A stretch of 64,000 nt of DNA from the NCBI GenBank assembly GCA_006844765.1, contig SPJV01000103.1:21620-85619 (forward strand). Direction: 5' to 3'. The DNA is from Alphaproteobacteria bacterium. GTDB lineage: Bacteria; Pseudomonadota; Alphaproteobacteria; UBA8366; Aestuariispiraceae. Made by a program: the position numbers and the translations under genes. The notes under the pieces were generated by a model. The model had not been told where the DNA came from. It was given only the letters and a program-made list of their open reading frames with translations, and did not search any database. Positions 33,883 through 42,832 of this stretch are shown one piece after another (positions within the stretch are counted from its first letter, which is position 1; every line of letters begins with the position of its first letter).

Positions 33883-35319
33883 ATGCAACCCAAGCTTACC
33901 CCCGTTATCCTGTCCGGCGGCGCCGGCACCAGGCTGTGGCCTCTTTCCCGCCAGACCTACCCGAAGCAATTCCTGCCGCTGATCGGGGATGAGAGCCTGT
34001 TGAAGCTGACGGCCAAACGGTTTCAGGATTCCGCACGGTTCGAAGCGCCTATTGTCATTGCTAATGACACCCATCGCTTCCTGATCGCCCAGCAACTGCT
34101 GGAAGTTGGAATCGAACCTGCTGCCCTGATCCTGGAGCCCATCGGCCGCAACACCGCCCCTGCCGCTGCGATCGCCGCCTTGAAGGTCGCCGAAATGCAC
34201 GGGGCTGATGCGATTGTCGGGATTTTCGCCTCCGATCATGTGATCAAGGACGGCGCGGCTTATTCAGATGCGTTGGACACGGCTGTCCGGGCGGCACAGG
34301 CGGGACGCATCGTCTGTTTCGGGGCGACGCCGGATCGACCTGAAACAGGCTATGGCTATATCGAGGCCGGTGATCCGATAGGTGCCCTCGAGGGCGTGGC
34401 CGAAATTGCAGCCTTTGTTGAGAAACCAGACCACGCCACTGCTGAAGCCTATCTGGCCAGCGGACGGCATCACTGGAACACGGGCATGTTCATTGCCCGC
34501 GCGGATGTTCTGATTGCAGCCTTCGAAACCCTGGCACCAGAGGTCTTGGCAGCGGCAAGGCAGTCTTTGAAAAACGCAACGCCGGATCTTGGTTTCACCC
34601 GGCTTGAGCAAGCTGCTTTGGAAACCTGCCCCGCCCTGCCCTTCGACATTGCAGTCATGGAAAAAACGGATCGTGGCGCGGTCATCGCCGCCGCTTTTGG
34701 GTGGTCGGATTTGGGTGGCTTTCCGGCGCTGCGGGACGAAGCGGACCAAGATGCCGACGGCACCGCCCTGATCGGGTCCGCCCTCGCCCAGGATTGCAAA
34801 GGCAGTTATCTGCGCGGCGAAGATGGAATGCTGGTCGCTGGTTTGGGGCTGGAGGGCATGGCTGTCGTCGCGACCTCGGATGCCGTCTTGGCTGCCCCTC
34901 TGTCCCGCGCCGATGAAATCAAGGATTTGGTAAATGCCTTGGGTAAGGCCGGGCATTCTCAACGCGATACCCATCGAAAAGTTTACCGGCCCTGGGGCTC
35001 ATACGAAGATATTGACGTAACGCCCCGTTTTCGGGTGAAACGCATCGTGGTCAATCCGGGCGCACGCCTTAGCCTGCAGCGTCACAAACATCGCTCCGAA
35101 CATTGGATCGTGGTGGAAGGCGAAGCGACAGTCACGATTGGGGAGGCTGTCGAGACCCTGACCCGCAACCAATCAACCTATGTCCCCGTCGGCGAGACAC
35201 ATAGGCTCGAAAACCGCCGGGAAGAACCGCTGCATATGATTGAGGTGCAGGTGGGTGATTATGTCGGCGAAGATGACATTGAACGCCTGGAAGACGTCTA
35301 TGGCCGGGCCCCCCGGTAG
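33883..35319 (+). CDS. cpsB: mannose-1-phosphate guanylyltransferase / mannose-6-phosphate isomerase
   Basis: 478-residue bifunctional enzyme making GDP-mannose for surface polysaccharide. The N-terminal nucleotidyltransferase shows LSGGAGTRLWPLSRQTYPKQF and the FVEKPD signature. The C-terminal cupin isomerase shows RPWGSYEDID, KRIVVNPGARLSLQRHKHRSEHWIVVEG (metal-binding His) and TYVPVGETHRLEN. AAAGGGG six bases before the ATG fixes the start; the frame is open further upstream but overlaps cdhR. Length fits the AlgA/XanB/CpsB family. It appears monocistronic; no phosphomannomutase gene lies nearby. Confidence 0.93.
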   Translation: MQPKLTPVILSGGAGTRLWPLSRQTYPKQFLPLIGDESLLKLTAKRFQDSARFEAPIVIANDTHRFLIAQQLLEVGIEPAALILEPIGRNTAPAAAIAALKVAEMHGADAIVGIFASDHVIKDGAAYSDALDTAVRAAQAGRIVCFGATPDRPETGYGYIEAGDPIGALEGVAEIAAFVEKPDHATAEAYLASGRHHWNTGMFIARADVLIAAFETLAPEVLAAARQSLKNATPDLGFTRLEQAALETCPALPFDIAVMEKTDRGAVIAAAFGWSDLGGFPALRDEADQDADGTALIGSALAQDCKGSYLRGEDGMLVAGLGLEGMAVVATSDAVLAAPLSRADEIKDLVNALGKAGHSQRDTHRKVYRPWGSYEDIDVTPRFRVKRIVVNPGARLSLQRHKHRSEHWIVVEGEATVTIGEAVETLTRNQSTYVPVGETHRLENRREEPLHMIEVQVGDYVGEDDIERLEDVYGRAPR

Positions 35320-35367
35320 AGGACTGATTAGAATACGCGCCTGAAATCACCGACCATAGAGATTGAG

Positions 35368-36054
35368 ATGGGACAAACCGCCATGAGTGAAAAACAGAAA
35401 CGTCTTCATTATTGGCCCGACACAGCGTCGCTGGCCCCGCATATGTGTCTGATCGAGGCCGGGGCGAGTTTCGAACTCGTGAAGACGGATTTGAAGGCTT
35501 ACAAGTTCCTGACGGCGGAGTACCGGACACTGAACCCGCATATGCGCATCCCAACCTATACGGAAGGCAACCCGGATGAGGGTGGGCTGGTTCTCTATGA
35601 AGCGGCTGCCATCTGCCTGCATGTCGCCGACACCCATTCCAACAGCAGTTTGATGCCGGAACTCGGAAGTGATGCGAGAGCGTTAGCGTATAAATATATG
35701 ATTTATCTCACCAATACACTGCAAGCAGAGTTGATGGTCTTCAACTATGCGAAGCGCCATTGCGATGACGAAAGCGCCATCCCGTCGATCCGAGCGGCCG
35801 GCGATCAGCGGATTGGCAAGATGCTGGAATTCCTGGATCGGGAACTGGGTGATGGCCGCACCTGGTTGGTCCCCGGGGCGGCCCATGGCGCGGTCGACTA
35901 TTACCTGCTGATGCTGGCGGGATGGGCGGAATACTTCAAGGTCAGTACCCTTCCCTCAACCCTGTCGGTCCTCGGCCCCTATCTGAAGCGCTGCCAGGAC
36001 CTCCCCGCCGCCCGTACCGCGATTGAGGCTGAAGGGTTCGAGCCGAATTTCTAG
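35368..36054 (+). CDS. glutathione S-transferase family protein
   Basis: 228-residue GST-like protein. The thioredoxin-like half shows LHYWPDTASLAPHMCLIEAGASFELVKTDL and MRIPTYTEGNPDEGGLVLYEAAAICLHVAD, with the cis-Pro and the Glu-Ala helix that holds glutathione. The helical half includes TWLVPGAAHGAVDYYLLMLAGW. Ser at the usual catalytic place suggests a beta- or nu-like class. A start five residues later (MSEKQKRLHY) is also possible. It faces a second GST gene across 18 bases, the two running convergently. Substrate unknown. Confidence 0.83.
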   Translation: MGQTAMSEKQKRLHYWPDTASLAPHMCLIEAGASFELVKTDLKAYKFLTAEYRTLNPHMRIPTYTEGNPDEGGLVLYEAAAICLHVADTHSNSSLMPELGSDARALAYKYMIYLTNTLQAELMVFNYAKRHCDDESAIPSIRAAGDQRIGKMLEFLDRELGDGRTWLVPGAAHGAVDYYLLMLAGWAEYFKVSTLPSTLSVLGPYLKRCQDLPAARTAIEAEGFEPNF

Positions 36055-36072
36055 TCCCGCTACTGACGATAT

Positions 36073-36696
36073 CTATCGAACCGCGAAATGCCGCTGCCAA
36101 AGCGGGCCATAGATTGGATCGGTCTGAACCTTAGTTGTCACGCCCTTGACTGCGTCGAATTCATGCTCCCCCGGGTACCAGGCGACGAGCATGCTGAGAT
36201 AAACGTCGGCCAGACTGAGTGTGTCATCGATCAGCGTGCCGCCATTCTTTGAAATCTCTGCATCCAGGATGCTCAGAACGTCATCCAGTCGGGATTTTGC
36301 TGCCCGCGAAATGCCATCCGCCCCGGCGGGTTCATCTGTGTATCGGTCGCTGTAGTAAAAGCGTAGATCCGCCTCATAGAGATTAACCGACATGAAGACC
36401 ACCCACCGCAAGAACCGGGCATGCTCAATCGAGCCTGGCGCCGGGCCGAGAACACCTTGCCCTGCCATAGCGGTCAGTTGAATGATGATGGCCGCTGTCT
36501 CTGTCATCAGGGTTCCATCCGGCAGGACCAAAGCCGGGATCTGCCGCATCGGGTTTAGCGCCAGAAACTCGGGCGTGTTCAACGCCCCCGCCTTCGTATC
36601 GACCACCATGACCTCATGCGGAAGCCCGGCCTTCGCCAAGCCAGCCTCCACCACAAAGCCACCAGCCCCGTCCTCGTTATAGAGCATGTAGGTCAT
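36073..36696 (-). CDS. glutathione S-transferase family protein
   Basis: 207 residues with MTYMLYNEDGAGGFVVEAGLAKAG at the start, the cis-Pro motif MRQIPALVLPDG and LMTETAAIIIQLTAMAG in the thioredoxin-like domain, and LIDDTLSLADVYLSMLVAWYPG in the helical domain. The in-frame ATG 15 codons upstream is less likely because family proteins start at the beta strand. It is distant from the convergent GST gene beside it, so the pair is not a recent duplication. Role unknown; a stress or catabolic accessory function is possible. Confidence 0.82.
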   Translation of the reverse strand: MTYMLYNEDGAGGFVVEAGLAKAGLPHEVMVVDTKAGALNTPEFLALNPMRQIPALVLPDGTLMTETAAIIIQLTAMAGQGVLGPAPGSIEHARFLRWVVFMSVNLYEADLRFYYSDRYTDEPAGADGISRAAKSRLDDVLSILDAEISKNGGTLIDDTLSLADVYLSMLVAWYPGEHEFDAVKGVTTKVQTDPIYGPLWQRHFAVR

Positions 36697-36774
36697 ATCA
36701 GTTTCTTCCCTTTGCGGTATGAGAGCATCGCGCGTTCCCAAGTCATTTCAGGACAGGCTGGCGCCATAAACCTT

Positions 36775-36821
36775 AGTTCAATAGACGGGAAAATGCGGGG
36801 AAATGAACCGCAGTTCAATAG
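36775..36821. repeat. spaced direct repeat upstream of PepSY gene
   Basis: AGTTCAATAG occurs at 36775-36784 and again at 36812-36821, 37 bases apart start to start, 75 bases before the PepSY gene start. A paired regulator site, perhaps for the LuxR-type protein of the same operon, would look like this; chance is also possible. Confidence 0.4.
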
Positions 36822-36895
36822 TGTCCTTGATCGAAAGCGCATAGCTGTTGGGCACCGGCGGATTGGCTGTCGGGTGTTTCAAATGGAGAACTAAG

Positions 36896-37186
36896 ATGAT
36901 GTTCAAGGCTATTCACATTCCGACAAAGGCAAAACGGGCAATCGCGGCAAGCATTGTCGGCCTATCCCTCGCAGGCGGTGTTGTCTATGCGAGCGACGAT
37001 ACAGACGACCACATGTCCGGCGAGGTTCCCTCTGCCGTATCTGATGCCCTGGAAGCCGCAGGCTACACGGTGAAACGGGTGGAGATGGAAGATGGGCTCT
37101 ATGAAGCCTATGCGATGCGGGACGGGAACCGATATGAGGTGATGCTGGATCACGCGGGCAATATTGTCGAGGTTGAAGAAGAATGA
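36896..37186 (+). CDS. small periplasmic PepSY-like protein
   Basis: 96 residues. A leader (KRAIAASIVGLSLAGGVVYAS, about 13-33) precedes a PepSY-like domain: PSAVSDALEAAGYTVKRVEMEDGLYEAYAMRDGNRYEVMLDHAGNIVEVEEE. Such domains are often periplasmic and regulate membrane oxidoreductases or proteases. It overlaps the cytochrome b561 gene by four bases (ATGA), so the two are co-translated and probably act together. An AAATGGAGAACTAAG stretch before the ATG gives a ribosome site. The N-terminally longer frame is rejected because it breaks the signal peptide. Confidence 0.8.
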   Translation: MMFKAIHIPTKAKRAIAASIVGLSLAGGVVYASDDTDDHMSGEVPSAVSDALEAAGYTVKRVEMEDGLYEAYAMRDGNRYEVMLDHAGNIVEVEEE

Positions 37187-37704
37187 TCCGGCAGGAACCA
37201 ACCATGACCAGTGCCCCTTGGGACCTGTTCGTGCGTGCCTTTCATTGGTCACTTGCCCTCGCCGTTTTCGCGAATGTCGCCCTTTTTGAAGAGGGCGGCA
37301 TTCACGAGGCAATCGGATACGGGGTCGCAGCCCTGGTGCTGTCCCGTATCCTGTGGGGGCTCGTCGGCCCAAAGCGCGCCCGCTTCTCCGCCTTTCCCTT
37401 TAGTCCGACAGCCGCCGGCGAGCACTTTCAGGAGATCCTGCACGGCATCAAGCGCGAACATAGCAGTCACAATCCTTTAGGCGCATTGATGGTCTATAAC
37501 CTTCTTGCATCATTGCTCCTGGTCGCGGCGACAGGCACAATGCTGACGACCGATGCGTTTTGGGGAAGCGCTTTTGTCGAAGAACTGCACGAGTTTCTGG
37601 CGAATTGGGTCCTCGTTTCCGTCGCCCTCCATGTCGGCGGTGTGGTGTTTGAGAGCCTACGGACCAAGCAGAACCTTGTCGCAAGAATGATTGGACGAAA
37701 GTAA
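37183..37704 (+). CDS. cytochrome b561 / Ni-Fe-hydrogenase b-type cytochrome
   Basis: 173-residue integral membrane di-heme-type cytochrome b. Four membrane helices are visible: about 18-36 (FHWSLALAVFANVALF), 42-60 (AIGYGVAALVLSRILWG), 100-120 (LGALMVYNLLASLLLVAATG) and 140-160 (NWVLVSVALHVGGVVFE). Heme-ligand candidates are His in VRAFHWSLAL and in VALHVGGVV, plus a YNLL/His-rich loop. It would pass electrons across the inner membrane, perhaps to the periplasmic PepSY partner. The start may be eight residues later (MTSAPWDLF). A LuxR-type gene follows after eight bases. Confidence 0.82.
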   Translation: MIRQEPTMTSAPWDLFVRAFHWSLALAVFANVALFEEGGIHEAIGYGVAALVLSRILWGLVGPKRARFSAFPFSPTAAGEHFQEILHGIKREHSSHNPLGALMVYNLLASLLLVAATGTMLTTDAFWGSAFVEELHEFLANWVLVSVALHVGGVVFESLRTKQNLVARMIGRK

Positions 37705-37712
37705 CCCTACAT

Positions 37713-38243
37713 ATGGCCGGTGATCCCATCCCACCCAAACGACAAAATCGTGCCGCTAACCGGCTTTGGGGCTATGTCGCCCTGATTGCGGTCCAGGCTG
37801 CCTGCGCCGTGTTTTTTGTCGGCGATGTCATCGGCGATTTCATGGATGGCGGCGATGGCTTCGATCTGATGTTCCATCACATGGTCGAAGCCGTCGCTTC
37901 CGCCGCCCTTGTTGCGGCCATTGCGGTCGAAGTCCTGCTCGCGATGCGCTTGTTTCGGCGGCAACGGTTGCTCGAAGACAATGTGAAGGCCGCGGCAGGT
38001 GCTTTCTTTGAAATGCTGGAAAACCGCTTCGACGATTGGGGCCTGACCCCATCAGAGCGGGATGTTGCACTGCTGACGGTTAAAGGCCTGCCGATTGCGG
38101 AGGTTGCTGCAATGCGAGGCTCCAAGCCCGGCACCGTGAAAGCCCAATTGAATGCGATCTACCGCAAAGCCGGCGTCGAAGGCCGCGCCCAACTCATTGC
38201 CCTGATGATCGAAGAAATTGTTGCTGAGCCTTTGGTTTCCTAG
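37713..38243 (+). CDS. membrane-anchored LuxR-type regulator
   Basis: 176 residues. Two N-terminal membrane helices (about 18-42, LWGYVALIAVQAACAVFFVGD, and 55-80, VEAVASAALVAAIAVEVLLAM) hold a cytoplasmic C-terminal LuxR helix-turn-helix (about 110-170: GLTPSERDVALLTVKGLPIAEVAAM and GTVKAQLNAIYRKAGVEGRAQL). There is no receiver or autoinducer domain. It is the third gene of the PepSY - cytochrome b561 unit, so it may report the redox state of that membrane pair directly to DNA. The target is unknown. Confidence 0.82.
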   Translation: MAGDPIPPKRQNRAANRLWGYVALIAVQAACAVFFVGDVIGDFMDGGDGFDLMFHHMVEAVASAALVAAIAVEVLLAMRLFRRQRLLEDNVKAAAGAFFEMLENRFDDWGLTPSERDVALLTVKGLPIAEVAAMRGSKPGTVKAQLNAIYRKAGVEGRAQLIALMIEEIVAEPLVS

Positions 38244-38249
38244 GCAGCC

Positions 38250-40076
38250 CTACTCCACCGTAACCGACTTCGCCAAGTTTCTCGGCTGATCGACGTCGGT
38301 GCCTTTGTGGACGGCGGCGTGATAGGCGAGCAATTGCATCGGTATGGTATAGAGGATCGGGGCGACGAAAGGGTCGACCTTGGGAAGCTCGATGGTTGCG
38401 GCGGGTTTCGCCATGCGGCTCATTTTGGCGATACCCTCGGAATCGGACAGGAAGATCACCTTGCCGCCACGGGCCACGATCTCCTGCGTATTTGATGCGA
38501 CCTTATCGAATAGCGGGCCGGAGGGGGACATCATCACCACCGGCACATCATCCTCAATCAACGCGATGGGGCCGTGTTTCATTTCCCCCGCCGCATAGCC
38601 TTCCGCATGGATATAGGAGATTTCCTTCAGCTTCAGCGCGCCTTCCATGGCGATTGGATAGCCGGTTCCGCGTCCCATGTAGAAGACATCCCGCGCCTCT
38701 GCCAGCATGCCCGCGACCTCTGCGATATGGGCATCGTGGTTCAGCACTTCCGCCGCCCGCCCGGGCACTTCGGCAAGCGCGGCGGCCAAGGTGGCCTCCC
38801 GCTGCCGGTCCAGATGGCCACGCGCCTTGGCTGCCGCAATAGCGATGGCAGCAATAACCGTCAGCTGTGTCGTGAAGGCCTTTGTGGAGGCGACGCCGAT
38901 TTCCGGTCCAGCAAGCGTCTGGAAGACCGTGTCACTTTCCCGCGCAATGGTGCTGTCAGGCACATTCACGACGGAGAGGATATGCTGCCCCTGCCCCTTG
39001 GCATAGCGCAACGCCTCCAGCGTATCCATGGTCTCGCCCGATTGGCTGATGAAGAGCGCCATGCCGCCTTCCGGCAACGGCGTCTCGCGATACCGCAGCT
39101 CAGAGCCCAAATCGACTTCCATCGGTAGGCGCGCCAGGCTTTCGATCCAGTATTTGCCAACCTGCGCCGCCAGGGCTGCTGTGCCGCAAGCTGACGCCGT
39201 GATCTTCGGCACCTGCGCGAAATCCACCGGTAGAGGCGGCAGCGTGATCGTCTGGCTCGCCGGGTTCAGCATGGAATGCAGCGTGTCCCCGATCACCGCC
39301 GGTTGCTCGTGGATTTCCTTCTGCATGAAGTGGCGATAATTGCCTTTGCCGATCATCGCGCCGGAAACAGCGGATTGCACCACCTTGCGTTCGACCGGCG
39401 CACCATCCGTGTCAAAGATTTCAACGCCGTCATGAGTGACGACAGCCCAGTCCCCTTCTTCCAGGTAACTCAGCGTGCGGGTCAACGGGGCGAGCGCCAG
39501 GGCGTCGGAACCGAAATACATCTCCCCTTCCCCAAAACCGACGGCAAGCGGACTGCCGCGCCGCGCGCCAATCATCAGATCATGTTCGCCGGCAAAGACC
39601 ATAACGAAGGCAAAGGCGCCTTCCAGCTCCGGCAATGTCCGGGCCACCGCTTCTTTGGGAGACAGCCCTTCTTCCAGATATTTTCCGACCAGATGCGCAA
39701 CGACTTCGGTATCCGTATCGCTGGTATACTCGGTATCGGCGCCCAGTTTGTCTCGGAGTTCCTGATAGTTCTCGATAATCCCGTTATGGACGATGGCCAC
39801 CCGATCCGTCGCATGGGGATGGGCGTTGTCCTCAGACGGGACGCCATGGGTCGCCCAGCGCGTATGGCCGATCCCTGCATCACCATCCAATGGATTATCC
39901 GCCAAAACAGCGGCCAGTTGCGCCAGCTTCCCTTCCGCCCGGCGGCGATGGATAGAACCATTGACCAAGGTCGCAATCCCGGCGGAATCATACCCGCGAT
40001 ATTCCAACCGCTTGAGCCCATCGACAAGACGATCTGAGACGCCGTCGCGACCGAGAATTCCAATAATTCCGCACAT
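38250..40076 (-). CDS. glmS: glutamine-fructose-6-phosphate aminotransferase
   Basis: 608-residue enzyme that makes glucosamine-6-phosphate from fructose-6-phosphate and glutamine, the entry to UDP-GlcNAc. The N-terminal class II amidotransferase starts MCGIIGILG with Cys2 as nucleophile, and shows GHTRWATHG. Two SIS domains follow (ASACGTAALAAQVGKYW, FISQSGETMDTLEALRYAK, FYMGRGTGYPIAMEGALKLKE) and the C-terminus ends AKSVTVE as in the family. Two bases separate it from glmU upstream, so both are one operon. No glmS ribozyme or sRNA signature was seen. Confidence 0.97.
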   Translation of the reverse strand: MCGIIGILGRDGVSDRLVDGLKRLEYRGYDSAGIATLVNGSIHRRRAEGKLAQLAAVLADNPLDGDAGIGHTRWATHGVPSEDNAHPHATDRVAIVHNGIIENYQELRDKLGADTEYTSDTDTEVVAHLVGKYLEEGLSPKEAVARTLPELEGAFAFVMVFAGEHDLMIGARRGSPLAVGFGEGEMYFGSDALALAPLTRTLSYLEEGDWAVVTHDGVEIFDTDGAPVERKVVQSAVSGAMIGKGNYRHFMQKEIHEQPAVIGDTLHSMLNPASQTITLPPLPVDFAQVPKITASACGTAALAAQVGKYWIESLARLPMEVDLGSELRYRETPLPEGGMALFISQSGETMDTLEALRYAKGQGQHILSVVNVPDSTIARESDTVFQTLAGPEIGVASTKAFTTQLTVIAAIAIAAAKARGHLDRQREATLAAALAEVPGRAAEVLNHDAHIAEVAGMLAEARDVFYMGRGTGYPIAMEGALKLKEISYIHAEGYAAGEMKHGPIALIEDDVPVVMMSPSGPLFDKVASNTQEIVARGGKVIFLSDSEGIAKMSRMAKPAATIELPKVDPFVAPILYTIPMQLLAYHAAVHKGTDVDQPRNLAKSVTVE

Positions 40077-40078
40077 AA

Positions 40079-41443
40079 CTACTTTGCTTCCTTCTTGCGG
40101 CGTTCTTTCTCCGCCTTCTTCGCGGCGCGAATACGTTTGGCGAGACCGGGCCGGTTGGACTGATCGCCACGCGCCACACTCAACGCATGCGCTTCAACAT
40201 CTTTCGTGATCGTTGACCCCGCCGCGACGATGGCGCCATCACCAATCGAAACCGGCGCAACCAGCGCAGAGTTGGAGCCGATAAAGGCTTCCTCACCGAT
40301 CTTGGTCTGGTGTTTTAAATAGCCATCATAGTTGCAGGTGATCGTGCCGGCGCCGATATTTGCGCGCGCGCCCACCGAGGCATCGCCGACATAGGATAAA
40401 TGGTTCGCCTTCGCGCCATTCCCCAGCACCGCATTTTTCACTTCGACAAAATTGCCGACCCGCGCCTCAGCACCGATCTTGCTACCAGGCCGCAGCCTCG
40501 CATAGGGCCCAATGATCGCGGACGGCCCGACCTCAGCGCCTTCAAGGTGGCAATAATCCCGAATGGTAGCGCCATCCGCCACGGAAACACCGGTGCTGAA
40601 CACGACGTTGCGGCCGATCTCCACATCCTCTCCGATCACGGTATCATAGCTGAACCAGACCGTGGTGGGATCGCGCAGGGTTGCGCCTTCTGCCATGGCT
40701 TGAAGACGCCGCTGAGACTGCCAGCGTGCCTCTGCATCCGCGAGATCGGCACGGCTGTCGACGCCAAGCACTTCCCCCTCCGGCGCTTCAAGCAGCGCGC
40801 ATCGACGACCGGCTGCGCGGGCCAGCCGGACAATGTCAGTCAGATAGTACTCACCCTTGGCATTGTCGTTATCAATGGCATCGACCAGCTCAAACAGTCC
40901 GTCTGCATCAATGGCCATGACGCCAGCGTTGCAAAGATTAATCGCCCGCGTGGCCTCATCTGCTTCCCGATGCTCGACGATGGCTTCCAGCCCGCCCTCA
41001 GCGTTCTCTACCAGGCGCCCATAGTTGGTCGGGTCATCCGCGCGAAATCCCATCACAACAACTGCCGCCCCGGCTTCCCGCGCAGCCACCATATTGGCCA
41101 GTGTCTCGCTTTGAATGAAGGGGGTATCGCCAAACAGAACCAGGACCGTGCCGTTCGTCATCGGTGCAAGGAGATCCCGCGCCCGCTTCAGCGCATCTGC
41201 TGTGCCCAGCCGGTCAGTCTGCACGACACTGGGGACAGGGGCCGCAACCGCGGTAAGAGCAGCCATATCCGGCCCCACAACGACAGCCTGAACCGCCGGC
41301 GCCAACGGAGACACTGCAGCCAAGACATGGCGCAGCATCGGTTGTCCTGCGACCTCATGCAGTGCCTTGGGCTTCGCAGAGCGCATGCGCGTGCCCTTAC
41401 CTGCTGCAAGGACAACCGCTGCGACCGGCTGCTTCGGAAGCAT
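40079..41443 (-). CDS. glmU: bifunctional GlcNAc-1-P uridyltransferase / GlcN-1-P acetyltransferase
   Basis: 454 residues, the normal GlmU length. The N-terminal pyrophosphorylase shows VVLAAGKGTRMRSAKPKALHEVAG and VLFGDTPFI. From about 250 the left-handed beta helix runs through hexapeptide repeats (EIGRNVVFSTGVSVADGATI, GARANIGAGTITCNYDGYLK, AFIGSNSALVAPVSIGDGA) to a Lys-rich tail. It makes UDP-GlcNAc for peptidoglycan and lipopolysaccharide, continuing from GlmS. AGAGG eight bases before this ATG supports it over the in-frame ATG six codons upstream. Confidence 0.96.
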   Translation of the reverse strand: MLPKQPVAAVVLAAGKGTRMRSAKPKALHEVAGQPMLRHVLAAVSPLAPAVQAVVVGPDMAALTAVAAPVPSVVQTDRLGTADALKRARDLLAPMTNGTVLVLFGDTPFIQSETLANMVAAREAGAAVVVMGFRADDPTNYGRLVENAEGGLEAIVEHREADEATRAINLCNAGVMAIDADGLFELVDAIDNDNAKGEYYLTDIVRLARAAGRRCALLEAPEGEVLGVDSRADLADAEARWQSQRRLQAMAEGATLRDPTTVWFSYDTVIGEDVEIGRNVVFSTGVSVADGATIRDYCHLEGAEVGPSAIIGPYARLRPGSKIGAEARVGNFVEVKNAVLGNGAKANHLSYVGDASVGARANIGAGTITCNYDGYLKHQTKIGEEAFIGSNSALVAPVSIGDGAIVAAGSTITKDVEAHALSVARGDQSNRPGLAKRIRAAKKAEKERRKKEAK

Positions 41444-41631
41444 AAAATCAACCTCTGACATGACTGAATAGACCGCTTTAATTCTTATTTGACGGGCCGG
41501 AAAGTGCCATGCGCCGCCGGGTCTTTGCAAGTCACGAACTGTTTCCAGGCGTTTCGAAATATTTCCAACTATGTCAGCGTGTTGAGGGCAGTTTTGAAGA
41601 GTAAGACAGAGGTGCCGAACCCGCAGAGGGC

Positions 41632-42513
41632 CTACTCTTCCTCACTTTGATTATCCCAGCCGGGCCTCACCGCGATCTCCCGCCCCGCCATCCGCGCAGC
41701 GCTCAGATGCACCACCAACGTCCCAAAAGCCGTCTGCACATCGACCCGTACAGGAATTGGCGGTGCCTCGGCAAAGGGCTGGGCGATCAAGACCGTGCGA
41801 TCCCGCGCGGTCTTGGAATATTGCGACTGTTCTATGCGAAAACCGCCAATTCGATTGATCTCAACCCGGCAGACCCGGGCCTCGCCTTCATAGATATTAT
41901 AGTCATTCGGTGCCATGATGCGCGTGCCGGCATCTGTCATGGCAAGGTCGAACCGACGCCGTCCGTCATAGAGTTTCAACTCACCTTCACAGGCCCCGCC
42001 CTCGGCAAGGACGCCCGACATCCCGACAAGGGCGGAGATCGGGTCGATCGTATTATCCAGCGCCCCTTCCGGGATTGGGGTAAGCTCGTTTTCATCCGGC
42101 GGCGACTCTTGTTCGACATCGATTTCGCCATCTCCAAGGAATGTCAGCTTTATCGCGCGGTCTTCTCCCTTCCAATTGCCCATATTCTCATGGACCTTCG
42201 GTGCCGGATCCGCCCAGTTCCGCAAATCCCCATAAGACTGCGCCTTGCCCCGCCAGCCGGAATACCAATCAAGGATGCCCCGCGCCCGAGCCAGGCCGTC
42301 AACCCGATAACCATCCTTCTCAACAGCGATATTCGCGCGACCGGATCCGACATGCATGCCGCCGAAATAGGCTTCATAGTCCAGGCTCAGTACCTTTTCC
42401 TTAGTGTCAGACTCGCTAACCGCTAGAGACATTGTCGGCGACGTCACCAGAATGGCCGGCAAAAGTGCCAAGGCCAAAACGCGCCCGCTCTGTCGTATCC
42501 AGTTGGAACCCAT
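41632..42513 (-). CDS. DUF3108 exported protein
   Basis: 293 residues. A signal peptide (about 1-32, VLALALLPAILVTSPTMSLA) precedes a beta-rich domain of the DUF3108 type: VLSLDYEAYFGGMHVGSGRANIAVEKDGYRV, LDWYSGWRGKAQSYG, a central Asn/Glu-rich loop and DPISALVGM. Function of the family is unknown; it is common in alphaproteobacteria and probably periplasmic or outer-membrane-associated. The 188 bases between it and glmU hold no visible gene. The tRNA lies upstream on the opposite strand. Confidence 0.8.
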   Translation of the reverse strand: MGSNWIRQSGRVLALALLPAILVTSPTMSLAVSESDTKEKVLSLDYEAYFGGMHVGSGRANIAVEKDGYRVDGLARARGILDWYSGWRGKAQSYGDLRNWADPAPKVHENMGNWKGEDRAIKLTFLGDGEIDVEQESPPDENELTPIPEGALDNTIDPISALVGMSGVLAEGGACEGELKLYDGRRRFDLAMTDAGTRIMAPNDYNIYEGEARVCRVEINRIGGFRIEQSQYSKTARDRTVLIAQPFAEAPPIPVRVDVQTAFGTLVVHLSAARMAGREIAVRPGWDNQSEEE

Positions 42514-42690
42514 GCAAATTCTCCGACAAATACTTCATCCCATGCAGGAACCGAGCAGCATATACCCGGCCCGCAGCAAGCACGACGCCATAGGCCAGCA
42601 CACTGGGCATCAGCTTGACAGCCTGCCTGCACAAACGTAATACGCCGCTTCCTCTTCGCCCGATCATTTCAATCGACTAAGGCGATAAAA

Positions 42691-42765
42691 GGGCGCGTAG
42701 CTCAGCGGGAGAGCACTGTCTTCACACGGCAGGGGTCACTGGTTCAATCCCAGTCGCGCCCACCA
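42691..42765 (+). tRNA. tRNA-Val (anticodon CAC)
   Basis: Full cloverleaf. The acceptor stem GGGCGCG (42691-42697) pairs with CGCGCCC (42755-42761), followed by A and an encoded CCA. The D arm is GCTCAGCGGGAGAGC. The anticodon stem CTGTC/GGCAG holds the loop TTCACAC with anticodon CAC. The T arm is ACTGGTTCAATCCCAGT. CAC reads GTG (Val). Its CCA end forms the start of a 21-base direct repeat repeated 1.5 kb downstream, suggesting use as an integration site. Confidence 0.96.
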
Positions 42766-42783
42766 TATATTTCAATGGGTTAT
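42763..42783 (+). repeat. direct repeat at tRNA-Val end, putative attachment site (left)
   Basis: The 21-base stretch starting at the tRNA CCA, of the form CCATATATTTCAATGG plus GTTAT, matches 44240-44260 at 19 of 21 positions. A tRNA end duplicated on the far side of an AT-richer patch is the classic footprint of tyrosine-integrase insertion. Confidence 0.6.
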
Positions 42784-42832
42784 ATAGAAATCGCTATCGC
42801 TTGCCTTTTCTAGGGGAAGCATGGAGGAAGCA

